A DNA stretch of 64,000 bases, taken from the NCBI RefSeq assembly GCF_013390595.1, contig NZ_JACAWV010000015.1:1-64000 (forward strand). The letters are read 5' to 3'. The stretch comes from Rhizobium sp. RM (lineage in GTDB: Bacteria; Pseudomonadota; Alphaproteobacteria; Rhizobiales; Rhizobiaceae). This document shows positions 17,885 through 26,436 of this stretch, piece by piece. The position numbers and the translations under genes were made by a program. Within the stretch, counting starts at the first letter, position 1, and every line of letters begins with the position of its first letter. Below the pieces are notes generated by a model. It did not search any database and was not told where the DNA came from. It saw only the letters and a list, made by a program, of their open reading frames with translations.

Positions 17885-18775
17885 TTATTCGATTTCCGCC
17901 GTCGCCTGAATGATACGATCGACGAGTACTTGGCTTGCCGTGGGAATGTACCCACCCTTGCGCATGAAAATTCCGAAATGGCGTTCCAGGGTCATTTCCG
18001 GGATAGGCAGTTCAACCAGATTTTCACCACCGTTTGTCCGAGTGAGGTTCTGCCGTGATGTGAAGCTGAGCAGATGGGTACGCGCGATCAGCTTCGGCAT
18101 CAGCGGCAACGAACTGATCTCCACCTGCACGCGTGGGGGCGGTAGTGAGAGCCGTTCAAAAGCGCGTTCGAGCCAGACGCGCATTCCGACGCTCGATTGT
18201 GGCAGTATCCATTTGAACTCGTTCAAATCCTCCAGCGCAACCGGCCGTCCCGCCAGCGGATGATCGCGGCTGGCGACTATAACCACATGATCCTTCATGA
18301 TCGGCAGACAGTCGAATTCATCGCTTTCGTAGACGGGACTGATGACCACATCGAGTTCATCTCGCCGCAGGTTATCCAGCAGTAAGTCTGTCATGCCTAC
18401 GGTGAGCTTCAGCGTAACATCCGGGCTCGACCGCGTCAGGTTCTGAAGGATTTCCGGCATCAGAAATTCGGTGATGGTTGCAACGACGCCCAGCCGTGCA
18501 TGTCCGCGCGATCCATTGACGTAATCATGGATCTCGCGCTGCGTTTCATCGATCGACTGGATGATGTGCTTTGCCCGGCGAATGAGTACATTGCCGACCG
18601 GCGTCGGGACGATAAGGCGCCCCTTGCGCTGAAACAGTTTCGTCTCGGCCTCTTCCTCCATGCGCATGATGCATTTGGTCAGCGCAGGCTGGGTGACGTT
18701 CATCCGTTCGGAAGCGAGCCGCAGATTGCCACACTCGCTGATGGCAACAAGGTACCGAAGATCGCGTTCATTCAT
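17885..18775 (-). CDS. LysR-type transcriptional regulator of the flanking operons
   Basis: A 296-residue LysR protein with the helix-turn-helix at about residues 3-62 (NVTQPALTKCIMRMEE) and a normal-length effector domain. It lies between two operons that both contain 2-hydroxyacid dehydrogenases: one downstream on its own strand and one divergent. Matching ATATTCC/GGAATAT arms occur in the divergent promoter and in front of the downstream operon, which supports control of both. The inducer is probably an intermediate of the shared pathway. Confidence 0.93.
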   Translation of the reverse strand: MNERDLRYLVAISECGNLRLASERMNVTQPALTKCIMRMEEEAETKLFQRKGRLIVPTPVGNVLIRRAKHIIQSIDETQREIHDYVNGSRGHARLGVVATITEFLMPEILQNLTRSSPDVTLKLTVGMTDLLLDNLRRDELDVVISPVYESDEFDCLPIMKDHVVIVASRDHPLAGRPVALEDLNEFKWILPQSSVGMRVWLERAFERLSLPPPRVQVEISSLPLMPKLIARTHLLSFTSRQNLTRTNGGENLVELPIPEMTLERHFGIFMRKGGYIPTASQVLVDRIIQATAEIE

Positions 18776-18780
18776 CTAAT

Positions 18781-18811
18781 ATATTCCTATCGGTTATCGG
18801 ATTTGGAATAT
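18781..18811. promoter_or_regulatory. spaced dyad in LysR/ABC divergent promoter
   Basis: ATATTCC (18781-18787) and GGAATAT (18805-18811) repeat the arms found at 17642-17660, but with a 17-base instead of a 5-base spacer. The element starts six bases upstream of the LysR start codon and faces the ABC importer operon that begins at 18979, so it could serve autoregulation and activation of that operon. Confidence 0.6.
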
Positions 18812-18978
18812 TATCCATTGGACGTCATCGATTTCTTGGCGATATCGTGACTGCATTGAGATTTCAAGCATCACGCCAACGCCTGTCGGCGCATCATGCT
18901 CCCAAAGGCCCCTGCTGAGGAGAGCAGGCCCAGCTGCTTGAAGTTTTTGCAAAGTGCAGACTTGGTTGGGAGGACCAT

Positions 18979-19983
18979 ATGAACGCGTTCAGGAAGTTTC
19001 TCATTTCGACGGCCATCGCCGTCTCGGCCACGGTCGGCCAGATGGCTCCGGCGACTGCAGCAGAAATCCGCGTCGCCGGTGGCGTCGGGATCCTGTTTGC
19101 ACCGATTCACGTGATGAAGCAGGGCCAGCTTGTCGAAAAACATGCCAGGCAGATGGGGCAGGATCTTTCCCTGCAGATGCTGAGCTTCCCAAGCGGCAGT
19201 GCAGTGACCGACGCGCTTCTGTCGGGAAATGTCGATATCGTTGCCGCAGGTGTCTCAAATGCGGTGCTGCTCTGGTCGCGCACCCGCGGCGACGTCAAGA
19301 GTATCGCAGCAGTCAGTGGCACGAAAAGTGTGCTCGTCACCAAGGATCCAGCCGTCAGGACCCTTAAGGATTTCAAGGAAACAAGCCGTATTTCGGTAAC
19401 GTCCCTAAAGGTCTCCAACCAGGCGATCTATCTCCAGATGGCTCTGGACAAGGAATTCGGCGACGCCAAGAAATTCGATCCCATGATGGTTCAGCTGGGT
19501 TTTGCCGATGGCGTACAGTCGATGATGAACCCAAAAGGGCCAACCGACGCGATGTTCGCAGGTCCGCCCTATTACCAGCAGCTGCTCGAACAACCCAACA
19601 TGCATGCGGTCCTGACGACTCTCGATGTTGCCGGGCCGACGACTAACCTGCTGGCATTCAGCACCACCGCGTATCACGATGAAAACCCCGAAGCGATCAA
19701 GGTCTTTCTCGCAGCTCTCAACGAGGCGCAGGACATGATCAACAAGGAGCCGAAGAAGGCAGCCGAGCTATATCTCGCGTCGACAAAGGAAAAGTTCACG
19801 GTCGATCAGCTGGCCGGTATGTTCGCGGAAGAGGGAAATATCTTCCAGTCGCTACCGCTCGGCGTGCAGCAAACCGCCTCCTTCATGGCCAAGATCGGCC
19901 TCATCAAGACCGCCCCTGAAAGCTGGCGGGAATTCTTTTTCCCCGATCTGCAGTCCGCACCACAGGCGGAACACGCGAACTGA
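18979..19983 (+). CDS. ABC transporter substrate-binding protein, NitT/TauT type
   Basis: A 334-residue periplasmic binding protein. Residues 1-28 form a signal peptide (basic start, hydrophobic core, cleavage after an alanine-rich ATAA region). The rest is the NMT1/TauA-type two-lobed fold. GGGAGG stands just before the ATG. It is the first gene of a six-gene operon with ATPase, permease, an unknown protein, a PPC-domain protein and a 2-hydroxyacid dehydrogenase. The neighbours suggest an organic acid or a small aromatic or sulfonated compound, but the ligand is unknown. Confidence 0.92.
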   Translation: MNAFRKFLISTAIAVSATVGQMAPATAAEIRVAGGVGILFAPIHVMKQGQLVEKHARQMGQDLSLQMLSFPSGSAVTDALLSGNVDIVAAGVSNAVLLWSRTRGDVKSIAAVSGTKSVLVTKDPAVRTLKDFKETSRISVTSLKVSNQAIYLQMALDKEFGDAKKFDPMMVQLGFADGVQSMMNPKGPTDAMFAGPPYYQQLLEQPNMHAVLTTLDVAGPTTNLLAFSTTAYHDENPEAIKVFLAALNEAQDMINKEPKKAAELYLASTKEKFTVDQLAGMFAEEGNIFQSLPLGVQQTASFMAKIGLIKTAPESWREFFFPDLQSAPQAEHAN

Positions 19984-20008
19984 CCATTACAACAGGGAGG
20001 AAACCGCG

Positions 20009-20842
20009 ATGAACGTCAATCTGCCGTCGTCCGGAAACCAAATTCGGAAAATCACGAAAGCGGAACCGATTCTCGATATTTCCGATGTCACACTGCAATA
20101 TACCGCCGGCCATCTTTCTATCCTCGCGACACATAAGGTCAGCGCCCAGGTTTTCAGCGCCGACCGCTTCGTCCTGCTTGGCCCTTCCGGCTGCGGCAAA
20201 TCTACGCTCCTGAAGGCGATAGGAGGCTTCCACAAGCCAAGCGAAGGCGAGATCCGTCTTCACGGCAAAAAAGTCGTCGGCCCCGGACCTGACCGGATGA
20301 TGGTGTTCCAGGAGTTTGACCAGCTCTTGCCGTGGAAGACCGTCGTCCAGAACGTCATGTTTCCGTTGGTCGAGTCCGGTAAGCTGAAGAGCCGCAAGGA
20401 GGCAGAACAACGCGCGCGCCACTATCTCGACAAGGTCAACCTGACCAAGTTCGCGGATAATTATCCTCACATGCTGTCAGGCGGCATGAAGCAGCGTGTG
20501 GCGATTGCCCGCGGAATGGCGATGGAACCCGACATCCTGCTGATGGACGAACCGTTTGCAGCCCTTGATGCCCTCACCCGCGTCAAGATGCAGGACGAAT
20601 TGCTGGAGCTTTGGGACGATACCCACTTCACCGTCCTTTTTGTCACACACTCGATCGCCGAGGCCATCAAGATCGGCAACCGCATCCTTCTTCTTTCGCC
20701 CCATCCCGGCCAGGTGAAGGCGGAACTGAACGGTCTTTCCCGCGACGACGCCACTGGAGCCAAGGGCAGCGCACTGGAACGGGACATTCACGACATGCTG
20801 TTTGCCGAGAAGGCAAGCCAGGAGGTTCAACATCATGGCTGA
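20009..20842 (+). CDS. ABC transporter ATPase, TauB/SsuB type
   Basis: A 277-residue ATP-binding subunit with Walker A GPSGCGKS near residues 63-70, a Q-loop in VFQEFDQ, the signature MLSGGMKQR near 155 and Walker B ILLMDEP. The start is preceded by GGGAGGAAA. The C-terminus extends past the next gene's start, an 8-base overlap that couples it to the permease. It energises import of the ligand bound by the protein encoded upstream. Confidence 0.93.
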   Translation: MNVNLPSSGNQIRKITKAEPILDISDVTLQYTAGHLSILATHKVSAQVFSADRFVLLGPSGCGKSTLLKAIGGFHKPSEGEIRLHGKKVVGPGPDRMMVFQEFDQLLPWKTVVQNVMFPLVESGKLKSRKEAEQRARHYLDKVNLTKFADNYPHMLSGGMKQRVAIARGMAMEPDILLMDEPFAALDALTRVKMQDELLELWDDTHFTVLFVTHSIAEAIKIGNRILLLSPHPGQVKAELNGLSRDDATGAKGSALERDIHDMLFAEKASQEVQHHG

Positions 20843-21719
20843 CGTCAGCGCATCACCGCTTCACAACTACCGCCCCGAGATCCGCCGCGAGCCGGCAGGT
20901 GCCGAAGCCTTCGGCATGGTCGAGCGCAAGCTAACCATCTGGGAAAAGATCTACGGCTCGGGACCTGCGCGCAAATTCTTCATTCTCGCGCTTCTTGCCA
21001 TTGCATGGGAAATCTACGGGCGCGCTGTCGATAATCCGCTATTGTTTCCGACCTTTTCGGAGACGGTTTCAGCACTCGTTGCCGGTATTGGGTCGGGTGA
21101 ACTCCTGCAACGGATCTGGGCCTCGTTGCAAGTTCTGCTGACAGGATATGTCATCGGCATATTCGCGGCCGCGGCACTGACGATGGTGGCAATCAGCACC
21201 CGCATCGGCGAGGATCTTATGGTGACGCTGACGGCCATGTTCAGCCCGCTGCCAGCGATCGCGCTGCTACCGCTCGCGCTGATCTGGTTCGGCCTCGGAT
21301 CGGCAAGTCTCGTCTTCGTGCTGGTCCACTCGGTTCTGTGGGCGGTGGCGCTAAACACGTTCTCCGGCTTTCAGTCGACCTCCCGCACTCTACGGATGGT
21401 TGGTCGCAACTACGGGCTCAAGGGCTGGCGCTTTGTCAGCCGCATCCTGATCCCTGCGGCACTGCCCAGCATCGTCACAGGGCTGAAGATTGGTTGGGCC
21501 TTTGCATGGCGCACGCTCATTGCCGCCGAGATGGTCTTCGGCGTCTCTTCAGGCCAGGGCGGGCTCGGCTGGTTCATCTTTCAAAGCAAGAACATGCTGG
21601 ACATCCCATCGGTATTCGCCGGCCTGCTGAGCGTCATCCTGATCGGCTTGTTCGTCGAAGGCGTCCTTTTCAAACTGCTCGAAGACCGCACCGTCCGCCG
21701 CTGGGCGATGCAGAACTGA
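20835..21719 (+). CDS. ABC transporter permease, TauC/SsuC type
   Basis: A 294-residue permease with about 40 polar N-terminal residues and then six membrane helices; the EAA-like loop that meets the ATPase lies around residue 190. The ATG at 20835 overlaps the end of the ATPase gene and has GGAGG nine bases upstream, within that gene. It forms the membrane channel of the importer in this operon. Confidence 0.92.
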   Translation: MADVSASPLHNYRPEIRREPAGAEAFGMVERKLTIWEKIYGSGPARKFFILALLAIAWEIYGRAVDNPLLFPTFSETVSALVAGIGSGELLQRIWASLQVLLTGYVIGIFAAAALTMVAISTRIGEDLMVTLTAMFSPLPAIALLPLALIWFGLGSASLVFVLVHSVLWAVALNTFSGFQSTSRTLRMVGRNYGLKGWRFVSRILIPAALPSIVTGLKIGWAFAWRTLIAAEMVFGVSSGQGGLGWFIFQSKNMLDIPSVFAGLLSVILIGLFVEGVLFKLLEDRTVRRWAMQN

Positions 21720-21756
21720 CGCCTGCGTTCGCGGGCCCAAAACTCTGGAGGATTAA

Positions 21757-22641
21757 ATGAACACCAACGTTGCGACTAAGGACATCGGCATAGACAGGAC
21801 CGATCTCGTCGAGACCATTGCCGACTATTTCCGCTCCGAACACTGGCGCAAGGTGATCGAGGTTCTAAGCATAACGCAGGAGCCGATCTACCATGCCCAC
21901 GCCTATATCGAGACGCAAATCCACCCGCTCAGCCTGGAGGCCATAGTAAAGGGCTATTTCAACAAGATCGGCCGGCCGGTGCATCGTAAGATCGAGATAT
22001 TCACCTCCGGGCAGGTGGCTGATTCCGGTTCCATCCACGGGATCGAACCGCATGGCATGCCGCATTTCGACCTGTTGTGGAAATATTCGAAGACGGCCCT
22101 GATCGAGCCTGCAAAGCGCGATCACAATGTCGAATACTGGGGTCAAAACTATATGGACCAGTTCTACAAGAAATTTCCGTTCAAGACCAAATTGACGGCA
22201 CAGGAACAGGCCGAACTGGACGGTTATTTCGAGACGGCCGCATTCACAAAATACTGTGAACTGAACGAACATCCGGACGTCGTGCATATCCACGCCAATG
22301 TCGAAACCTCAGCACATCCCGATCTCATCCGCGCCGCGGCGCTGAAGGCGATGGTCAAGCGGGGCTGGGAGATCGAGGAAGCGGTTCCTGTCGCCTTCCA
22401 GATGCGCGGCCAGATGCACGGCAAGATCGTCTTCATCGGCAACACGCCCGAAAAGATCTTTGACATCGCTTGGGCCTTCAACCCCGCCGTCACGCTCATC
22501 CCGAGCACCCGTTACTGGCTGACGACGGAAAATCCGACCTACGACGCCCGCACCATGCATGAATTGCCGCAGCTGCTGAAGCGCGATCCCTATCGCCAAC
22601 TCTCCCTCGTGGAGATTGAAGCTGTCGTCGCGGCTATCTGA
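21757..22641 (+). CDS. conserved-looking soluble protein of unknown function
   Basis: A 294-residue protein I cannot assign to a family. It has no signal peptide or membrane helix. It is rich in histidines in motif-like positions (HAHAY near residue 46, a GIEPHGMPHFD segment near 100, HIHANVETSAH near 175 and GQMHGK near 215), which is compatible with a metal site. The start has a strong GGAGG. It lies between an ABC importer and a PPC/DUF296 protein in one operon, so it is probably an enzyme acting on the imported compound, but no reaction can be proposed from sequence. Confidence 0.85.
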   Translation: MNTNVATKDIGIDRTDLVETIADYFRSEHWRKVIEVLSITQEPIYHAHAYIETQIHPLSLEAIVKGYFNKIGRPVHRKIEIFTSGQVADSGSIHGIEPHGMPHFDLLWKYSKTALIEPAKRDHNVEYWGQNYMDQFYKKFPFKTKLTAQEQAELDGYFETAAFTKYCELNEHPDVVHIHANVETSAHPDLIRAAALKAMVKRGWEIEEAVPVAFQMRGQMHGKIVFIGNTPEKIFDIAWAFNPAVTLIPSTRYWLTTENPTYDARTMHELPQLLKRDPYRQLSLVEIEAVVAAI

Positions 22642-22664
22642 CACACGTTTCCAAGGAAAAGACC

Positions 22665-23150
22665 ATGACCTCTTCCCATTTTTCATCCGCCACCGGCCAG
22701 GGCGGTCGGGTAATTGCGGCACGCATTCATCCGGATCGCGACGTGCTGCAGTCGATCGAGGAAATCTGCCTCGCGCACAGCATTTTTTGCGGTCAGATCA
22801 CGACGACGATCGGCAGCCTCAAGCGCGTCGCCTTGCATTACGTCAGCCGCGTGGAACCGGATCCGACACTCGGATACACGACCCAGCTGATCATGGAAGG
22901 GCCTTTCAGCCTGCTGACCGGCCAGGGACTGGTATCTCCGAGCGAAGAGCCCGGGCGCCTGAACATTCACTATCACGCAGTGATCAGTGGCGAAAACGAC
23001 GTGGTCTATGGTGGCCATATCGAGCCGGGAACCATTACGCTGACCACGCTTGATCTCTTCATCAGCGAGGTTCAGGGCGTCGACATCATCCGTGGCCGAG
23101 ATCCCCAGACCGGCGTCATCGTCACCACCATCCAGGCTGCGGCCGCTTGA
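22665..23150 (+). CDS. PPC/DUF296-domain protein
   Basis: A 161-residue protein made almost entirely of one PPC (plants-and-prokaryotes-conserved, DUF296) domain. Visible features are an N-terminal GxV-containing strand, ILxSIEEIC, a GSL segment and a C-terminal HxHxxxS-like region read here as NIHYHAVISG with GGHIEPGTI after it. In prokaryotes the domain occurs as small trimeric proteins of unclear function; in plants it is joined to AT-hooks. No DNA-binding motif is present here, and the operon setting argues for a metabolic role. AAGGAAAA precedes the ATG. Confidence 0.85.
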   Translation: MTSSHFSSATGQGGRVIAARIHPDRDVLQSIEEICLAHSIFCGQITTTIGSLKRVALHYVSRVEPDPTLGYTTQLIMEGPFSLLTGQGLVSPSEEPGRLNIHYHAVISGENDVVYGGHIEPGTITLTTLDLFISEVQGVDIIRGRDPQTGVIVTTIQAAAA

Positions 23151-23161
23151 AAGGCATATCC

Positions 23162-24139
23162 ATGAAAGTCTTCATCACCCAGCCTCTGGAGCATGAGGCC
23201 GTCGCAATGCTCGAGAATGCCGGTATCGAGGTCGTCTGCAGCGGCGTCAGCCGTCCGCTGACACGCGAGGAGTTTCTTGCCGGTATCCAGGATGCGGACG
23301 GCGTGATCTTCGTCTGGCATACCGAAGAACTCGACAAGGAGGCATTCGATCATGCGCCCAAATTGAAGATAGCGGCACGGCGCGGCGTCGGTTACGACAA
23401 CATCGATATTGAGGAAGCGGCGCGGCGCGGTGTCGAAGTTACCGTCACACCCGTACACACCCACACGATCGCCGATCTGACCTTCGGTCTAATGATCAAT
23501 GCCGCACGCAAGCTGCACCATGCCGATGCCTTTGTGCGTGGCGGCCATTGGACGGAGGCCGGCACATGGGTTGCACAGCGTTTCATGGGCTTCGACGTCT
23601 CCTACAAAACGATCGGCATCATCGGCTTCGGCAAGATCGGCAAGCATATGGCGAAACGCGCGCGTGGTTTCGACATGGAGGTGCTCTATAGTGACGTCAT
23701 CCGCCAACCCGAGGCGGAGAAGGAGTTGGGTGCCACTTTCGTCTCGCTCGACGAACTTTATGCGCGCGCCGATTTCATCTCGGTCAATTGTGCGCTGACG
23801 GAAAAGACACGGCGAATGATTGATGCTGATGCGATCGCCAAAATGAAGGATACGGCAGTTATCGTGCTATCTGCACGTGGCGGAATTGTTGATGAAGAGG
23901 CACTCTATCAGGCGCTGTCGACCGGTAAACTCGGCGCTGCGGGCCTCGATGTGTATGAGGAGGAACCGGTTTCGCCGGAAAATCCACTCTTGAAACTCGA
24001 GAATACCGCCTTCTCACCACATCTGGGCACAAGCGTCATGGAAACGCGCATCCGCATGGCAACGACAGCCGCAGAGGACGTGATCCGCGTTCTGAACCGG
24101 CAGGAGCCGATTTACTCACTTATTAAGCGAGCCAGTTAG
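23162..24139 (+). CDS. D-2-hydroxyacid dehydrogenase, NAD-dependent
   Basis: A 325-residue dehydrogenase of the D-isomer-specific family. It shows the GFGKIGKH Rossmann motif near residue 155, a catalytic arginine in VLSARGGIVDE, and the catalytic histidine in FSPHLGTS. It lacks an ACT domain. The ATG at 23162 is the better start because AAAGG lies just upstream. It is the last gene of the importer operon and mirrors the dehydrogenase at 16454-17446 on the other side of the LysR gene; the two are clearly diverged, so they probably act on different substrates or steps. Confidence 0.92.
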   Translation: MKVFITQPLEHEAVAMLENAGIEVVCSGVSRPLTREEFLAGIQDADGVIFVWHTEELDKEAFDHAPKLKIAARRGVGYDNIDIEEAARRGVEVTVTPVHTHTIADLTFGLMINAARKLHHADAFVRGGHWTEAGTWVAQRFMGFDVSYKTIGIIGFGKIGKHMAKRARGFDMEVLYSDVIRQPEAEKELGATFVSLDELYARADFISVNCALTEKTRRMIDADAIAKMKDTAVIVLSARGGIVDEEALYQALSTGKLGAAGLDVYEEEPVSPENPLLKLENTAFSPHLGTSVMETRIRMATTAAEDVIRVLNRQEPIYSLIKRAS

Positions 24140-24656
24140 CTGTCGGGTGTCGGATAGTGTCAGCCGCGAGTAGGTCTCAGCTCGCGGCGATATTTGTAAT
24201 AGGTCCGCCCCCGACACAGCCGCAACGGCAGTGCAGGCAGGACTTCCCGAGATGCACATGGGTATAACGAAGCCCGGCAACACCAGTTGCCCGCCGATCC
24301 TCTCCTCCTCGCGCCCCATCCCGGCGGCGATGCGACCATCGATGATGCCGATATCCTGCGGCGCGGCATGTCCCCTCATTTGCGCGTCGCGCCGCACGAG
24401 ATCGAAGGATTCTTGAAATCACGTATTGCAACTTGAGGGGATAATTTGCGCAACAATTTTTGTATGCACTTCTGGCACCATGCGTAACACTTTTGAAGAT
24501 TTTGATGCTTGAGACGACAGTGGACGGTCTGCAGGCGGAGAAGGACTATCTCGCAGCTTTCATGGCCCCTGATCCGGTTCGCGCCGCCACCTATTTCGCT
24601 CCCGCTTCACGACGGCGCCGAATGAATACTAGACCCTTCCGGGCCGTCAGGTCCCG
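24140..24656. other. spacer with possible gene remnants
   Basis: Between the hydroxyacid dehydrogenase and the end of the GntR gene. Plus-strand frames give protein-like but discontinuous stretches: 24222-24300 in one frame and about 24285-24437 in another, then a short frame from 24508. They may be remains of one broken gene; no family is recognised. No terminator is evident. Confidence 0.35.
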
Positions 24657-25361
24657 TCAGTCCGCGTAAGGTGCCAGAATATCCATCAGATCGCGTGGCT
24701 TCGCACCGGAACTTTGCAGCAATGCCCTTGAGGCGACCGCCTCCAGATGCTCCGCCATCATCGCCTCCGCCTTTTCCACCGGTCCGGTGCGGATCGCCTC
24801 GATCAACTCAAGATGCTCACTCACAGCGCAGTCTGAAGAATGAGGTCGCCCGAAGGCGGCAAGGGACAGGCCGGCGCGATAGCATATTTCCGTGACATAG
24901 CGGATCAGGATCGGCTTGCCGGTCATCTCCGCCAGAAGCACGTGAAAATCGGTAGCAAGCCGGATCGAAGTGCCCTCGGATCCGTGTCGCGCATCATGCT
25001 CTGCATCGACGATCCCCCTCAACTGCTTCACCTGCGCATCCGTCAGCCTGCCGGCAAGACGCCTCACCACCTGCTTTTCCAGGTCAAGGCGGATATCGAA
25101 AATATCCCGCGCGTCCTCGAAGGAGGGCGTGGCGACAACCGCAATGCGGTTGCGCCGCAGATCGACGAGGCCTTCTGCCGCCAGTTGACCGAGCGCATGT
25201 CGGGCAATGGTGCGACTGACGCCGAAGCGCTCGCCGAGCGAGTCCTCCGGCAGTCTGTCACCCGGCTGCAGCGCCCGCTCGATAATGGCGCGGCGCAAAG
25301 CCGTACAGATCGCTGCGACACGATCCCCTTCACTTCTTGCCGAACTCTTTTTGCCCGCCAT
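24657..25361 (-). CDS. GntR-family regulator (FCD subfamily)
   Basis: A 234-residue regulator with an N-terminal winged helix-turn-helix at about residues 12-75 (LGERFGVSRTIARHALGQL) and an FCD ligand-binding domain with its metal-binding histidines (DFHVLLAEM and following). The ATG at 25361 is used because GAGGG precedes it; a further upstream start would add 68 residues that run through the operator region. It is divergent from the ABC importer beginning at 25595, and palindromic sites in the gap are its likely targets. Confidence 0.93.
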   Translation of the reverse strand: MAGKKSSARSEGDRVAAICTALRRAIIERALQPGDRLPEDSLGERFGVSRTIARHALGQLAAEGLVDLRRNRIAVVATPSFEDARDIFDIRLDLEKQVVRRLAGRLTDAQVKQLRGIVDAEHDARHGSEGTSIRLATDFHVLLAEMTGKPILIRYVTEICYRAGLSLAAFGRPHSSDCAVSEHLELIEAIRTGPVEKAEAMMAEHLEAVASRALLQSSGAKPRDLMDILAPYAD

Positions 25362-25466
25362 CACGAACCCTCTGCTTCTGACAACTCGATAAGGGAGGTC
25401 ACAGCAAAGATCAACTCGGCGCGGTGCCGCATTTGAATGCAGCTCAAGCCGAACTTGCCCAAAACT

Positions 25467-25567
25467 AGTGCATGCACTTATTGCATTCACTTTAGTAAGT
25501 GAATTCTCGTTCGTAAAATCCATCGATTCTGTAAGCATGCAATATGGCACGCTGATTGCATGCACTT
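25467..25567. promoter_or_regulatory. cluster of GntR operator palindromes
   Basis: The GntR/ABC divergent gap holds AGTGCATGCACT (25467-25478, a perfect 12-bp palindrome), ATTCACTT (25485-25492) with AAGTGAAT (25497-25504), GCATGC near 25535, and a second TGCATGCACTT at 25557-25567 that repeats 25469-25479 exactly. Such clustering fits autoregulation plus importer control by the GntR protein. Confidence 0.6.
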
Positions 25568-25594
25568 TTCCGAAACGCTTTTGATGGTGACCTT

Positions 25595-26434
25595 ATGCTG
25601 ATTGTTCCTCAACCGACGACATCCGCTCCTCTTGCCGTGGAGCTATCCCAAGCGGCCGTCTCTTTCGGCCGGCAGGAAAAGGCCGTCGTCGCGCTGCAAG
25701 AAACCAGCCTGCGCATTGCCGATGGGGAATTCGTAGCGCTTGTCGGCCCGTCCGGCTGTGGCAAGTCGACCATCATGCGGCTCACCGCCGGCCTGCTGCA
25801 GCCGACCAAGGGTGCGGTCATCGTCGGCGGGCGGGAAGTCAGCGCCAAGGCGCTGCGCATCGGCATGGCCTTCCAGAACCCGACCATGCTTCCCTGGCTG
25901 ACAATCGAGCGCAATGTCATGTTGCCGCTGAAAATCGTAAAGCCCTTCCGGTCTGAGTATCGGGCCAAGAAGAACGGCGAATTCCGCGACCGGGTTCGCG
26001 CACTGCTGACCGATGTCGGGCTCGACAAGTTCGCCAACCATTACCCGTGGCAACTTTCCGGCGGCATGCTCCAGCGTGCCAATCTCTGCCGTGCCCTCGT
26101 CCACGAACCGAGCCTGCTCCTGCTCGACGAGCCGTTTGGCGCGCTCGACCAGTTCACCCGCGAGGAACTATGGGGCACGATGCAGTCGCTCTGGATGAAG
26201 CGCCGCCCGACAGTGCTGCTCATCACTCATGATCTGAAGGAGGCAGGCTTTCTCGCCTCGCGCATCTGCGTCATGAGTGCGAGACCGGGCCGCATCATCG
26301 ATGACAGTCCCGTTAATTTTCCGCGCCCCCGCACCGTCGAGATGACCTTCGAGCACGATTTTGTTGCACTCAACCAGCGTCTTCGCGAACTCATCATCGA
26401 TGCCCGTTCCGACACCGCAATCCAGGGAGCCTGA
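25595..26434 (+). CDS. ABC transporter ATPase, NitT/TauT type
   Basis: A 279-residue ATP-binding subunit with Walker A GPSGCGKS near residue 50, a Q-loop in AFQNPTM, signature QLSGGMLQR near 155 and Walker B LLLLDEP, followed by the switch histidine in ITHD. The start has only a weak ribosome binding site. It is the first gene of an ATPase-permease-binding-protein operon controlled, by position, by the divergent GntR regulator. GC content is visibly higher here than in the genes right of 28.3 kb. Confidence 0.93.
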   Translation: MLIVPQPTTSAPLAVELSQAAVSFGRQEKAVVALQETSLRIADGEFVALVGPSGCGKSTIMRLTAGLLQPTKGAVIVGGREVSAKALRIGMAFQNPTMLPWLTIERNVMLPLKIVKPFRSEYRAKKNGEFRDRVRALLTDVGLDKFANHYPWQLSGGMLQRANLCRALVHEPSLLLLDEPFGALDQFTREELWGTMQSLWMKRRPTVLLITHDLKEAGFLASRICVMSARPGRIIDDSPVNFPRPRTVEMTFEHDFVALNQRLRELIIDARSDTAIQGA

Positions 26435-26436
26435 CC

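Noticed and set aside
24140..24656. Candidate pseudogene between hydroxyacid dehydrogenase and GntR
   Set aside because: Two protein-like stretches in different frames, but I could not name a parent family, so it is only noted as a spacer with possible remnants.
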